A DNA stretch of 50,378 nucleotides from assembly GCA_016879935.1 (NCBI GenBank), contig JAACJQ010000364.1:1-50378 (forward strand), read 5' to 3'. How positions within the stretch are numbered: position 1 is the first letter of the stretch; each line of letters starts with the position of its first letter. Source of the DNA: Archangiaceae bacterium. Its GTDB lineage: Bacteria > Myxococcota > Myxococcia > Myxococcales > Myxococcaceae. Below the pieces are notes generated by a model, which made no database searches, was not told the origin of the DNA, and saw nothing but the letters and a program-made list of their open reading frames with translations. Positions 1 to 9,642 of the stretch are shown piece by piece. Position numbers and translations under genes: made by a program.

Positions 1-593
1 GTGGTCGAGAGGTTCAGCTGCGTGCGGCGCTGACACTCCTGCACGGCCTTGCCGTCGGGGCTGCAGCGGCGCTCGCCGGCAGTGCATTCGCGGCACTCGC
101 CCATGGTGCAGGTCGCAGTGCCGGCACACATCACCGAGCGGAAGCCCGAGCCGGTGCTCTCGCAGACCTCGAGATCGGTCGCGACGGCCCCGCACTTCGT
201 CGCGTTGGGCCGGCACGCCAGGCAGCGCTCGTTGGAGCAGAAGCCATCAGGGGCAGGGCAGGCCATTTCGACCGCGAAGCGGCCATCGGCCCCACACAGC
301 TCGACCGCCGCACCATCGACGCTGCAGCGGCGCGCCCCCTCGGTACAGGGCACGAAGACCGAGGCATCAGGCGCTGGCGGTTTGGGCTCGCAGGTGGCGG
401 AGAGCAGGTTGCAGCGCTCGCCCGTCGCGCAGTCTCCGTCGCGGTGACAGACGAACCGGCACTGGCCATTGACCAGCGTCTCACGCTCCGAGCACGCCGG
501 GCCCCCGTCTTCGGGCGGGCGTTGGAGCACCTTCTCTTTGCAGCCAGTGAGAAGGATCAGCAGCGAGAAGACGGCAGGAACGGAACGGCGCAT
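1..593 (-). CDS. Cysteine-rich lipoprotein, 3' part outside window
   Basis: The gene starts at an ATG (593-591) and runs off the left edge with no stop, so about 197 residues are visible. The N-terminus MRRSVPAVFSLLILLTGCKE is a lipoprotein signal with lipobox LTGC (Cys18). The mature part is rich in paired cysteines, with spacings such as CxxDGDCxxGERC and CTAGERRC, separated by a Pro/Asp-Ala linker. This is the pattern of the Cys-rich surface lipoproteins that myxobacteria carry in large numbers. No enzyme motif is visible, and function is unknown. It lies downstream of the aglZ-like gene on the same strand after a 99-bp gap. Confidence 0.75.
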   Translation of the reverse strand, partial: MRRSVPAVFSLLILLTGCKEKVLQRPPEDGGPACSERETLVNGQCRFVCHRDGDCATGERCNLLSATCEPKPPAPDASVFVPCTEGARRCSVDGAAVELCGADGRFAVEMACPAPDGFCSNERCLACRPNATKCGAVATDLEVCESTGSGFRSVMCAGTATCTMGECRECTAGERRCSPDGKAVQECQRRTQLNLST

Positions 594-692
594 GCGGTGG
601 CGCTCCAGAAGGCGGTCGGCTCAGGTGGCCTCCGGTCGTGAAGACCCGGCCCTGAGCGGCTCGCCGTCCTACCTCACCTCACAGAAAAAGGG

Positions 693-3600
693 CTACTCGC
701 CGAGCTTGTCGATGATGCTCGTGAAGTCGGCGTCATCGTCTTTCGGGAGCTGCCCGACGACGGTGCGCTCATCGGGAGGCGGCGCCTTCTTTGCGGGCGC
801 GGCGGTGATGGCGACGGCAGGGCGCGCCGGCTGGGTCGCGGGCCTGGCGACGCCGGGTGCCGGAGCGGCAGGCCGGGCGACGGCAGGGGCAGGGCGGGTG
901 GCGGCTTCGGGAATGGTGTTGACCTTCGTCGCCTCCTCGAACTCCTCACCCAGCTGCGAGAGCGAAGCCGCAGACGAGGGGCGCGACGCGTTCGGCATCG
1001 TGGTCTGGGGAATACCGGCGGGCGCAGGCGGGCGGGCCGCAGGCGGGGCGGACGAAGCGGCTCCTCCTGCGGGCTTGTTCTTGTAGCGAGCCAGCTCGAG
1101 CTCGACGACCTTGAGCTGCTTCGACTTCTCCTGCACGGCCTCCTGGAGGCGCTTCACTTCTTGCGCCTTCACCTGCTCACGGCGCTCGATCTCGGCCTTG
1201 TGCTTGACGTTCGCGTCGTCGAGCGACTTCTGGTGCAGGCCTTCGATCGTCTTCTTCTCGGCGATGGCAGCCTGGAGCTTCGCGGCGGCGTCGTTGGCCT
1301 TCTGCTCGGCGGCGGTGATCTTCGCCTGCAGCTCCTTGTCGGCGCGGGTGCGGGCAGCGTTCGCGCCCTCCATGGCCTGCTCGAGCTCGGCGACGCGGCG
1401 CTGGCGGGTGGCGAGCTGGCTCTGCGCCTCCTTCAGGCGAGTCTCCATCTCGCCGGCCTTCGTCTGCGACTCCTGCTGCACCTGGGCGATGCGGGCCTCG
1501 GCGCGCTGGAGCTTCTGCGCCATGTCGTCGTGCGACTTCTTGGCGGCGGCCTTCTCCTGGTTGAGCGCGTTCCCGGCCTCCTGGAGGCGGGCGTTGGCCT
1601 GCTGCAGCTGCTGGCCGATCTGCGCCTTCACCTGATCGCGCTCGGCGACGGCGTGGGCGTGCGCTTCCGTGGCCTTCTCGAGGGCAGAGGAGCGCTCGGC
1701 GAGCTCCTTCTTCGTGCCGTCGAGCTCGGCGGCCAGCGCGGCCTTCGACTGCGCGAGCTCGTCGGTCTTCTTCTTCGACTCGTCGAAGAGCGACTTGAGC
1801 TTGAGCTCGAGCTGCTTCGACAGCTCGGTCTTGGCCGTGACTTCGCGGGTGAGGGCGTCGACCTGCCGCACCTTCTCCTGCTGCTGGGTCGAGAGCTTGC
1901 GCAGCGTGTCGGCGAGCTCCTTCGACTTCGCTGCGACGTCGTTCTGCAGCAGCTCCTCGCGCCGCTGCGATTCCTCGGTGAGGGTCGCGATGCGATCTTC
2001 GAGGTTGGCGCGGGTGTCTTCGGCGTGGGCGAGCTTGGCGTTGAGCTGGGTGAGATCCGAGACGCGGGCGCCGAGCTCCTGCTTGGTGGCGGCGAGCTGC
2101 TCTGTGAGATCCTGCGCCTGATCGCGAATCTGGGCGAGCTCGCTCTCGAGGGTGCCGACGCGCTCCTCGTAGTGCTTCTGGGTGTCGGCGAGCGCGCGCT
2201 TCTCGATGTCGAGCGACTTGGCGGTGTCGTCGAGGTTGGCGCGGGTGGCGGCGAGATCGACCTGCGTGCGCTCGAGCGTTCCGGCGAGGGTGTCGCGTTC
2301 GCCGGTGAGCTTCTCGATGGCGGCGGTGGTCTCGCGATCGAGCTGCTGGTGGGCGGCGGCTTCGGCCTCGTAGTTGCCCTGGGCTTCCGAGAGGGCCGTC
2401 TTCAGCTGGCCAATCTCGCCCGACAGGGTCTCTTCGAGCTGGGCCTTGGCCGTCTCGGTCTGACGGAACAGGCCGGTGACGCGCTGAATCTCGGTGCGGG
2501 CCGAGACGACCTCACCCTGGCGCTCGTCGCGCTCCTTGCGGGTCTGCTCGAGATCGAGCTGGGTGCGCTCGAGGGTGCCAGCGGTCTCTTCCTGCTCGCC
2601 GGTCTTCGCCTCGAGGGCCGCCTGCGTCTGGTTGAGCGTGTCCTGCGTCTGCAGGAGCGCCTTCTGCGTCTCGTCGAGTGAGGTGTTGAGGCCGGTGATC
2701 TGCTCGTCGCGCTCGGCCAGCGTGCTCTGTAGGCCTTCGATCTCCTGGCCGCGTGACTCGAGCGTCTGCTTGAGCGCCCCGATCTCGCCATCACGATCGG
2801 CGATGGTCTGCTGTGCGGCCGAGAAGCGGCCTTCGAGATCGGCGATGCGCGTGTCGCGATCGGAGACGTCGGCGTTGAGGCCGTCGATGCTCTTCTGCCG
2901 CGCCTCGAGCGTCTGGTTCAGCTCGGCGATGTGCGCGGTGTTGGCCTCGATGACGCCCTGGGCCTCCTGCAGCTGGCCGCCGACGTCACCGAGTTCACCC
3001 TGCAGCTCGGCTTCGCGATCGGCGAGCGCCTGCTTGGCGGCTTCGACCTCGCCCTCGAGCTCGCCGATCTTCTCGAGCTTCTCCTGAATCTGCGACTGGA
3101 GCTCGGCTTCCTGACGATCCTTGCGCTCGACGGTGTCGGCGAGCTCCTGCTCCAGCTGGCCGATGCGGCCGTCGCGGTCGGTGATCTTCTCGTTGAGGCT
3201 CTGCTCCGACTCGGCCTTCTCGGCGGTGAGTGCCTCGAGGCTGCTCTTGAGGCCGGCGATCTCACCTTCGAGCTCACCGATCTTCTCGGCGGAGCGGGCG
3301 CGGGCGTCGGCGAGCTCACCTTCGAGGCGGGCGACTTCACCCTCACCGCGATCGCCGCGCTCGGTGGCGAGGCGCAGGTTGCTCTCGAGCTGCGAGACGG
3401 TGCCATCGCGCTCGACCTGGTTCTTCTCGATGGTCTCCTGCAGCGCCTTGCCGATGCCTTCGTACTCGGCGTACTTCGCGTCGCGCTCGGCGACGGTGTC
3501 GTTCTGCAGCTTCGTCAGCGCTTCGAACTCTGCCTTGAGGGAGCTGAGCTCTTCGTTGCGCGCGGCGAGCGAGCCCTGCAGCTCCTTCTCCTTGACCTCG

Positions 3601-4715
3601 AACTCCAGCGTCGCGAGCTGGTAGTCCTTCTCGAGGCCCTCGTACTCCTTGCGCTGTGACTCGAGCTCGGAGTTCTTCCGGTTGATCTCCTCTTCCCGGT
3701 TGTTGAGCTCCTTGCGCAGGCCATTGATGTCCTTCTCCTTGGCGGAGACGACCTCGATGACCTCTTTCTCGCCGATGAACTTCTGCAGCAGCAGATCTTC
3801 GACCTGCCGGCCGTGCTCGCGCTCCTTCTCGACGAGGGTGTTCTGCGAGTCGTTGAGCCGACGGGTGAAGTCGTCGACCTGCATCTTCAGGCCCTGAATC
3901 TCGACGTCCTTCTCCGAGATTCGATCTTCGACCGAGAGCAGCTCGCGTTCACGAACGGTCCAGATCTCCGAGAGCCGGGCGATCTGTGCCTCGCGCGTCT
4001 TGAGCTCGTCGCGGAGGATCTGGATCTTCGCCTCGGGCGTGCCGAGCATGTCGCGGCGGGGCGCGCTGCGACGAAGCTCACGCGACTCGGCGAGCAGCTC
4101 GGCCTTGCGGTCGGCGATCGACTGGAACGCGCGATCGAGGAAGGAGCGGTCTTCGTCGGTGAGCTGGCTGCGGCGCTCGCGGCGGGGGAGTTTGGGCGGG
4201 CCTCCCGCGCTCGTCTTGAGCGGCGGTGGGCCACCCTGCGCGGGGATCTCCATCGTCGGCCCTGCGCCGGTGAGCGCGTTGTCGAGCGCCGCGTCTTCTT
4301 CTTCGCTCGTCGACGACGGGCCGGTCGCCGTGGAGGGCGCGGTGGGCGGAGCGATGGTGGTGGTGAGCCGGGTGAGCTCGCTCATCTCGAACGGAATCGC
4401 GAGGTAGCCGTGCGCCGCGTTGGGAGACGCCGCGTGCTGCTGCAGGGCCTCGATGCGCGACTCGCTCGACAGCAGAATCACCGGCAGGTTCTGCCCGAAC
4501 TTGCCCTTCCGAATGCTGCCACAGAGCACGAAGCCGCTCTGATCAGGCAGCTCGGCGCGCAGCACGACGATGTCGGGCCGGCGCTTCTCGAGTTCACGGG
4601 TCGCGTCCGAGGCGCTGGTGGCGAGGCTGGTCTGGTACCCGGCGTCTTTCAGAACCGACGCCATGGTGAGAGCGAAGTCGTTCTGACTTTCGACGATGAG
4701 AACTCGGCGCTCCAT
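693..4715 (-). CDS. aglZ: AglZ/FrzS-like protein: pseudo-receiver plus long coiled coil
   Basis: The protein has 1340 residues. Residues 1-120 look like a response-regulator receiver (RRVLIVES at the start, DIVVLRAELPDQSGF at 48-62). The phosphoacceptor Asp is replaced by Arg53, the acidic pocket is reduced to Glu9-Ser10, and the conserved Lys before Pro-Phe is Ile (YLAIPF). It is therefore a pseudo-receiver that should not be phosphorylated. Residues ~190-1200 are an almost unbroken Glu/Gln/Leu/Arg coiled coil, followed by a Pro/Ala-rich linker and an acidic C-terminal tail ending IIDKLGE. Domain order and length match AglZ, the cytoplasmic MglA-linked scaffold of A-motility in Myxococcus xanthus (about 1400 residues); FrzS has the same plan but is shorter. 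A glycosyltransferase gene lies 102 bp upstream on the same strand. AglZ orthology is inferred from memory of the family; the architecture itself is plain. Confidence 0.8.
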   Translation of the reverse strand: MERRVLIVESQNDFALTMASVLKDAGYQTSLATSASDATRELEKRRPDIVVLRAELPDQSGFVLCGSIRKGKFGQNLPVILLSSESRIEALQQHAASPNAAHGYLAIPFEMSELTRLTTTIAPPTAPSTATGPSSTSEEEDAALDNALTGAGPTMEIPAQGGPPPLKTSAGGPPKLPRRERRSQLTDEDRSFLDRAFQSIADRKAELLAESRELRRSAPRRDMLGTPEAKIQILRDELKTREAQIARLSEIWTVRERELLSVEDRISEKDVEIQGLKMQVDDFTRRLNDSQNTLVEKEREHGRQVEDLLLQKFIGEKEVIEVVSAKEKDINGLRKELNNREEEINRKNSELESQRKEYEGLEKDYQLATLEFEVKEKELQGSLAARNEELSSLKAEFEALTKLQNDTVAERDAKYAEYEGIGKALQETIEKNQVERDGTVSQLESNLRLATERGDRGEGEVARLEGELADARARSAEKIGELEGEIAGLKSSLEALTAEKAESEQSLNEKITDRDGRIGQLEQELADTVERKDRQEAELQSQIQEKLEKIGELEGEVEAAKQALADREAELQGELGDVGGQLQEAQGVIEANTAHIAELNQTLEARQKSIDGLNADVSDRDTRIADLEGRFSAAQQTIADRDGEIGALKQTLESRGQEIEGLQSTLAERDEQITGLNTSLDETQKALLQTQDTLNQTQAALEAKTGEQEETAGTLERTQLDLEQTRKERDERQGEVVSARTEIQRVTGLFRQTETAKAQLEETLSGEIGQLKTALSEAQGNYEAEAAAHQQLDRETTAAIEKLTGERDTLAGTLERTQVDLAATRANLDDTAKSLDIEKRALADTQKHYEERVGTLESELAQIRDQAQDLTEQLAATKQELGARVSDLTQLNAKLAHAEDTRANLEDRIATLTEESQRREELLQNDVAAKSKELADTLRKLSTQQQEKVRQVDALTREVTAKTELSKQLELKLKSLFDESKKKTDELAQSKAALAAELDGTKKELAERSSALEKATEAHAHAVAERDQVKAQIGQQLQQANARLQEAGNALNQEKAAAKKSHDDMAQKLQRAEARIAQVQQESQTKAGEMETRLKEAQSQLATRQRRVAELEQAMEGANAARTRADKELQAKITAAEQKANDAAAKLQAAIAEKKTIEGLHQKSLDDANVKHKAEIERREQVKAQEVKRLQEAVQEKSKQLKVVELELARYKNKPAGGAASSAPPAARPPAPAGIPQTTMPNASRPSSAASLSQLGEEFEEATKVNTIPEAATRPAPAVARPAAPAPGVARPATQPARPAVAITAAPAKKAPPPDERTVVGQLPKDDDADFTSIIDKLGE

Positions 4716-4817
4716 GAGGCTCTTTTCTAGTCAGGGGAAACGAAAGCGGCGCGCCAGTCTGCTACGCCGTTTGGAGGCGGTAAACCGACTTCTGGCGTGT
4801 CAGCAGCACGTCGGAAA

Positions 4818-7364
4818 TCAAGTGTCGCGACCGGGCATCGTGGTGGGTGGAACGTGCCGCGTGAACAGCTGCGACTCTGGCGGGCAGTAGCCGTGCACGA
4901 GCTGAGCGAACCAGGGGTCGAGGCGTGAGGGTGGCGGCGCGGCCGAGGTCTCGAGCGCGTGCAGCTCGTGCGCGTCGATCTCCTTGTCGGGGTCGTGCGC
5001 CACGTCGTCGCCGTCATGGAGCGACTCGATGGACTCGTCGTTGAGCAGCTCGAGCTCGTCGTCGCGCACCTCGACCACGTCCTCCGACGAGGTGGTGCGG
5101 CTGATGATCGCACCCGTTCCTGCGGCATTTGGAACGAACCGGGCCAGGGGCGGCAGCGGCGCAACCGGCTCCTGAACGGCCTGTGGAACCGGCAGCGAGG
5201 GCATGGTCGCGGGAGCGGGCAGGGGCGGCGGCGGGCGCACCTGGCTGGCACTCGGAGCCATCGGCTCGGCAGCACGCACGCCGCTCGGGCTCGTCGACGC
5301 CGGCTCGACCACGGGCAGCGCACGAACACCGCTTGGCGAGCCACCGGGCCCTGGCATGGGCGGAGGTTTCGGCAACGGGGGTGGAGCACCTGGCGCTGGT
5401 GGCACGGAGACAGGAACCCGTGCTGGTACCGTCGAGACCTGAACGCCGATCGGCACCGGAACGAACGTCGCGCCAGGCGGCGGGTTGGTCGGTCGTGGCG
5501 CCGGCATCGAGAACGACGTGGGCACGGCGATGGGCACGGGCGCTGGCGCACGAACCTGTGGCGCCTGTGGGATCGGGGCGGTGATGTCGGGCGACGGCAG
5601 CGCCACGGTCGGCATGCGCACCGGCGCGCTGGGCTTGAGCAGGTTCGCGAAGTCGAGCGGCTCGTCGTCGGTCGACAACAGCGGGTTGGGCCGCGCCGGC
5701 GCTGGTGGAGGCGGCGGCGCGGGCGGAGGGCTCTTCGGCGCTGGAGTCGCGACGAGCGGCGAGAGGGCCGCGCCGACGGTGGCCGGCTCCTCGTCGGGAA
5801 CGGGCGGGCCTTCACGCGGCGCGGGTGCTTCCACCGCGTCGACGTCGGGCAGTCGATCGTTGACCGGCAGACCCATGACCGTCGGCAGCTGTCCTGAAGG
5901 CGGGGACACCGCCGGGTCGGTCGACTCGGGCGGCACGGGCGGAGCGTCGTTACGCAAGAGCACGCCCATCACTGGCGGGCGCTCACCGCGGCCCACGGCC
6001 TGATCGGTTCCGGTATCAGCCTCGGGCGCAGGCACGACGACCGCCGGGTCGGTCTTCACCTTGTTGGTTCCGACGTCGTGCTTCGCCGAATCGCTCTCGA
6101 GTCGCACGCTGGCCTGGGTCACGTCGCCCAGCTCGTCAGGAGGACGGCCGCCGAGCTGCGTCGCGTCGGAGGGATCGACCGCGTCGACGTGGTCAGCGGG
6201 TGCCCGCGCGCCCGGCGCCACGCGTTCGTAGAGCGCGATCAACTTCTCGCGAACGATCGAGGCATCGGTCGCCTCCGTCGCTGCGCGGGCTGCTGCGCCC
6301 ATCGTCTTTCGAAGGGCTCCGTCGGCTGCGAGTGCGTCGATGGCGTCGGCGAGCGATTGCACGTCACCGGCTGTGTAGAAACGCGTCGCGTCGGCGGGCA
6401 CGAGCTCCCGTGTCAGGGGAAGATCGGCAGCGATGATCGGCCGGCCCGCCGCCAGGAACTCTCCGACGCGCGCGAGCGCCGTGGTCGTTCGGTTTCTGGG
6501 TTCGTCGGTCAGCGTCACCACGCCGATGTCGGCGGCGGCGATCACCTTGTGAATGTCGTCGTGGCCGACGGGCTCCTGGAACTCGACGCGCTCGCCCAGC
6601 CCCAGCTCGGCGGCGCGCTCCTTCAGCGGCGGCGTCAGCTCGACCGACGAAGGCCCCACCACCGCGAGCTTCACCGGCGTCTTCGTCTTCGAGAGCGCTT
6701 CGAGGAGCAGCGGCAGATCTTGATGGCGCCCGTGGCTGCCGAGGTGAATGAGCCGCGCTGGCGTCTGATCGGGCAGCCCCATCAGCTCGGGCGAGTAGGG
6801 CGCGAGATCGACGGGCGCGCGCACGACCGACACGTTCTGGCCGGGCACGCCGAGCGAGACGCAGTGGGCCTTGGCCGCTTCGCTGCCGACGATCACCGCG
6901 TCGGCGTTCATCAGGCAGAACAGCTCCTGCCGGCGGGAGCGCGCGAGCAGGCGTTTGTTCGAGCCCTCCTGCGGAACGAGCGATGGCAGATCGCCCGAGG
7001 GAAATCGGCAGGCGTCGTAGATGAGCTTGTAGCCGAAGTCGCCGCGGCGCTCGCACAGCGGGTACCCGCTGACAGGGTCGAAGAAGTGCACCAGCAGGTA
7101 CTCTTCGCTCTCGAGCTGACGGCGCACGGCGCGATCGAACGCCTCCATGCGGGAGCGCAGATCGCCGCTGCCGACGGGAACCCGAAGCAGCCGCGCGCCC
7201 TGATACCGCTCGATGTGCGAGTGATCGGGCGTCTTCACCGTCAGCACGACCACCTGGTACCGCTCCGAGAGGCCCTTGAGGTACTCACTCAATCGACGCG
7301 ACGTCGCGTGCGGCGCCGGGACCACGTCGAAGCAGCAGAAGAGCAGTCGCGGCAACTCGCTCAA
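4818..7364 (-). CDS. GT-B glycosyltransferase with long Pro-rich C-terminal tail
   Basis: The protein has 848 residues from a TTG at 7364. The frame stays open upstream to about 8009, but that part is antisense to the TPR gene and reads as low-quality protein. Residues ~1-365 form a GT-B, family-4-like glycosyltransferase: an N-terminal LLFCCFDVVPAP strand, a middle RLIHLGSHGRHQDLPLLLEAL donor-domain entry, and GEFLAAGRPIIAADLP near the nucleotide-sugar site. Residues ~370-770 are disordered Pro/Ala/Val sequence, followed by an acidic stretch (DDELELLNDESIESLHDGDD) and a short conserved-looking end. A tail this long is unusual for the family and may be a protein-binding arm. The sugar and acceptor are unknown. 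Proximity to the aglZ-like gene suggests, but does not show, a role in surface polysaccharide or motility. The start is uncertain; TTG 7355 is an alternative. Confidence 0.8.
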   Translation of the reverse strand: MSELPRLLFCCFDVVPAPHATSRRLSEYLKGLSERYQVVVLTVKTPDHSHIERYQGARLLRVPVGSGDLRSRMEAFDRAVRRQLESEEYLLVHFFDPVSGYPLCERRGDFGYKLIYDACRFPSGDLPSLVPQEGSNKRLLARSRRQELFCLMNADAVIVGSEAAKAHCVSLGVPGQNVSVVRAPVDLAPYSPELMGLPDQTPARLIHLGSHGRHQDLPLLLEALSKTKTPVKLAVVGPSSVELTPPLKERAAELGLGERVEFQEPVGHDDIHKVIAAADIGVVTLTDEPRNRTTTALARVGEFLAAGRPIIAADLPLTRELVPADATRFYTAGDVQSLADAIDALAADGALRKTMGAAARAATEATDASIVREKLIALYERVAPGARAPADHVDAVDPSDATQLGGRPPDELGDVTQASVRLESDSAKHDVGTNKVKTDPAVVVPAPEADTGTDQAVGRGERPPVMGVLLRNDAPPVPPESTDPAVSPPSGQLPTVMGLPVNDRLPDVDAVEAPAPREGPPVPDEEPATVGAALSPLVATPAPKSPPPAPPPPPAPARPNPLLSTDDEPLDFANLLKPSAPVRMPTVALPSPDITAPIPQAPQVRAPAPVPIAVPTSFSMPAPRPTNPPPGATFVPVPIGVQVSTVPARVPVSVPPAPGAPPPLPKPPPMPGPGGSPSGVRALPVVEPASTSPSGVRAAEPMAPSASQVRPPPPLPAPATMPSLPVPQAVQEPVAPLPPLARFVPNAAGTGAIISRTTSSEDVVEVRDDELELLNDESIESLHDGDDVAHDPDKEIDAHELHALETSAAPPPSRLDPWFAQLVHGYCPPESQLFTRHVPPTTMPGRDT

Positions 7365-7384
7365 GCGGCGGCGATGATGCCACG

Positions 7385-7645
7385 TTGACCGGCACGACCC
7401 CGAGTGAGAAACGCACCCTCGTGGCCGGCCCTGCATGGACGATGCGAGAGCTCTTGACGAAAGCGCGGGAACGCTTCGGCCCTGACGCCGCGCGCTACAA
7501 GACGCGACAGGAACTCCTGGAGGCCCTGGGCCTCGTGGCCGCCACAATTCCCGAGGCGACGGCGCCGGTGGAGGCTGCCCCCGCCGTGAAGGTCGCCGAG
7601 CCCCTGGTGGTGCGGGACTTCTTCCTGCCTCCGACGAAGCGCTGA
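7385..7645 (+). CDS. Small protein with Rho-N/SAP-like helical motif
   Basis: This is an 86-residue ORF if it starts at TTG 7385; GTG 7421 and ATG 7442 are alternative in-frame starts. The segment TMRELLTKARERFGPDAARY followed by KTRQELLEAL resembles the helix-loop-helix of Rho-N/SAP-type small nucleic-acid-binding modules. The rest is Ala/Pro/Val-rich, ending FFLPPTKR. It is divergent from the glycosyltransferase. The TTG start would leave only 20 bp between the two, so one of the two starts is probably internal. It is followed after 14 bp by the TPR gene and may be co-transcribed with it. No function can be assigned. Confidence 0.55.
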   Translation: MTGTTPSEKRTLVAGPAWTMRELLTKARERFGPDAARYKTRQELLEALGLVAATIPEATAPVEAAPAVKVAEPLVVRDFFLPPTKR

Positions 7646-7659
7646 CGTACAGTCTGCCC

Positions 7660-9642
7660 GTGTCGGCTCGGCTCAACAAACGCAAGGCGGGCGCGCTGCT
7701 CGACCAGGCACGTCTGTTGATCGCCAACGGCACCTTCGGGCGAGCCATCGAAGTGCTGCGCGAGGTGCTCGACGCGAAAGTGTTGCCCGGCACCGATGCC
7801 GATCGGCTGTACGCCGAGGCGCTCGAGCTCGCTGGCCGCCGTGACGAGGCGCGGGTCTTTCTCGAGAAGGCCGTGCACCGCCACAAGCACGACACGACGC
7901 TCATGGTGCGGTTGGGCGTGCTGCTGATGCACGTGAACGAGTCGGCCCGCGCAGTGGAGCTGATGGCCCGCGCGCGCAACGAGCTTCGTCGCGATCCCAT
8001 CTTCCTCACGAACTATGCGGCAGGGCTGCTGAAGGTCGGCCGCCTGGCTGAGGCGGAGTCGACGCTCGCCGCAGCGATGCTCACCGGTGGTGGTGAAGAC
8101 ACGCGCCTGGTGCTTGCGCTCGCGAAGGCCCAGCGGGGTGACGCACAGGGCGCCGAGGCGATCGCGGTGCAGATCGGCACACAGTCGAAGGACGCGAACC
8201 TGCGCTCGGCAGCGCGCGCGATCGAGGCCGATTGCCGGCTCATGCAGGGTGACCCACGTGGCGCGCTCCAGCGCTTCCGCGCACTCGACGCGGAAGGAAA
8301 CCTCGACCCCGAACATCTGCCGCACGCCGCGCTCGCCGCTCAGCTCGCAGGTGACGAAGCGCAGGCCAGTGCGTTCATGCAGCGGCGCATGTCGACGGCC
8401 ACGGCCGAAGACCGACTGCTGTTCGCGCAGGTCGCGCTGAGCCGCGGCAAACCCTCCGACGCGATGGCCGATCTCGAGCGCGCCGAGCAGTCGGTTGGCG
8501 AGCGGTTGCCGGGCTTCGACTATGAGCTGCTGGTCGCGAAGGCGCGTGCGCTGCGGCTCATGGGAAAGCTCGCCGAGTCGCGGGAGTTGGTGGAGCGCGC
8601 GAAGGTGATGCCCGAGGCCGAGCTTCGTCTGCTCGGTGCGCGCGTGTGGCTCGAGGCAGGCCACCTGGCGGCGGAGTCGGGTGACTTCGAGCTGGCGAGC
8701 CTCTCGTTCGGCCGCGCGCTCGACCTCGATCCCAACGAGTCAGAGGCGCGGCTCGCCCGTGAGTCGTCGGCGCGAAAGGTGCCGTGGAAGACCGAGCTGA
8801 AGGCGTCTCCCGATGCGCGCCTCGAGGCAGCGAAGTCCGAGGCCGAGGCGATGAAGCGGCGCTTCCTCGCGCGCGAGGGCGAGCTCGAGCTGATGCGCCG
8901 TGAGCTGCAGCGCCTCAAGTCGGCGTCGGCCGATGCCGAGCAGCGCGCGAAGGATCTCGAACGAGATGCCCGCCGCGTGAAGGACGAGCAGGCCCAGCGC
9001 GTGCGTGAAGAACTCGAGGCGCAGGAGCGGGACACCGACAGCAAGGCTCGCGACGTCGTCGACGAAGGGCTCGGCGCCGTTCGTGAGAAGTGTCCTGAGA
9101 CGCTGCTTCGCATGGTGATGGTGGCCGAGCGCACGTACCAGAAGGGGCTGTACTCCGAGCTGCCCGCCGCGGCGGTGGCGGTGCTCTTCTCGGGCGCCCT
9201 CGAGCGCAGCCTCTTCATGCTCCTCGTGCAGCGCTTCGACGGGTGGCTCGAACACTCGGGCCGGCGCGCGTCGTTCCTCAAGGGCGCGGTGCGTGAGAAG
9301 CGCGGCAAGCGCGTCGAGTACTTCGATCGGTTCGTCGAGGCGTTCGATCGATCGATGGAGGCGAAGGCGCCTTCGCTCGGAGAGGTCGGGCGGGCGCTCA
9401 CGCGACGAAACGAGGCGCCGCTCGCCGACTTCAAGACGTTCCTCGACTCCATCGGCCTGGCGGATGCCTTCGTCGACTCGCTCGCGCGCTTCGTGCAGAC
9501 GGCGAAGGAGCGCCTGCGAGATCCGGTCGCGCACGGGCTCGCGATCGATCTGAGCTGGGACGAGCTGAAGGCGTTTCGCGAGGCCTTTCTGCTGAAGTTC
9601 GAAGGCGGCCCGAGCGTGCTGGCGAGGCTGCTGGGCGCGTGA
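7660..9642 (+). CDS. TPR/coiled-coil protein with HEPN-like C-terminal domain
   Basis: The 660-residue protein starts at GTG 7660. Residues ~5-370 are tetratricopeptide-type helical pairs (for example GRRDEARVFLEKAVHRH, GRLAEAESTLAAA). Residues ~375-470 are a charged coiled coil. Residues ~480-660 are a compact all-helical domain beginning ECLRMV-like KCPETLLRMVMVAERTYQKG and ending with RLRDPVAHG, an R-x4-H (Arg620, His625) that fits the HEPN ribonuclease/nucleotide-binding superfamily. TPR-HEPN combinations are known in stress and conflict systems; whether this domain is catalytic is inference. The stop overlaps the GTG of the next gene (GTGA), so the two are translationally coupled. Confidence 0.75.
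   Translation: MSARLNKRKAGALLDQARLLIANGTFGRAIEVLREVLDAKVLPGTDADRLYAEALELAGRRDEARVFLEKAVHRHKHDTTLMVRLGVLLMHVNESARAVELMARARNELRRDPIFLTNYAAGLLKVGRLAEAESTLAAAMLTGGGEDTRLVLALAKAQRGDAQGAEAIAVQIGTQSKDANLRSAARAIEADCRLMQGDPRGALQRFRALDAEGNLDPEHLPHAALAAQLAGDEAQASAFMQRRMSTATAEDRLLFAQVALSRGKPSDAMADLERAEQSVGERLPGFDYELLVAKARALRLMGKLAESRELVERAKVMPEAELRLLGARVWLEAGHLAAESGDFELASLSFGRALDLDPNESEARLARESSARKVPWKTELKASPDARLEAAKSEAEAMKRRFLAREGELELMRRELQRLKSASADAEQRAKDLERDARRVKDEQAQRVREELEAQERDTDSKARDVVDEGLGAVREKCPETLLRMVMVAERTYQKGLYSELPAAAVAVLFSGALERSLFMLLVQRFDGWLEHSGRRASFLKGAVREKRGKRVEYFDRFVEAFDRSMEAKAPSLGEVGRALTRRNEAPLADFKTFLDSIGLADAFVDSLARFVQTAKERLRDPVAHGLAIDLSWDELKAFREAFLLKFEGGPSVLARLLGA

Noticed and set aside
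4716-4817. A sigma-54-like TGGCGCG...TTTC upstream of aglZ
   Set aside because: The -12 GC is missing and spacing is poor; not a credible -24/-12 site.
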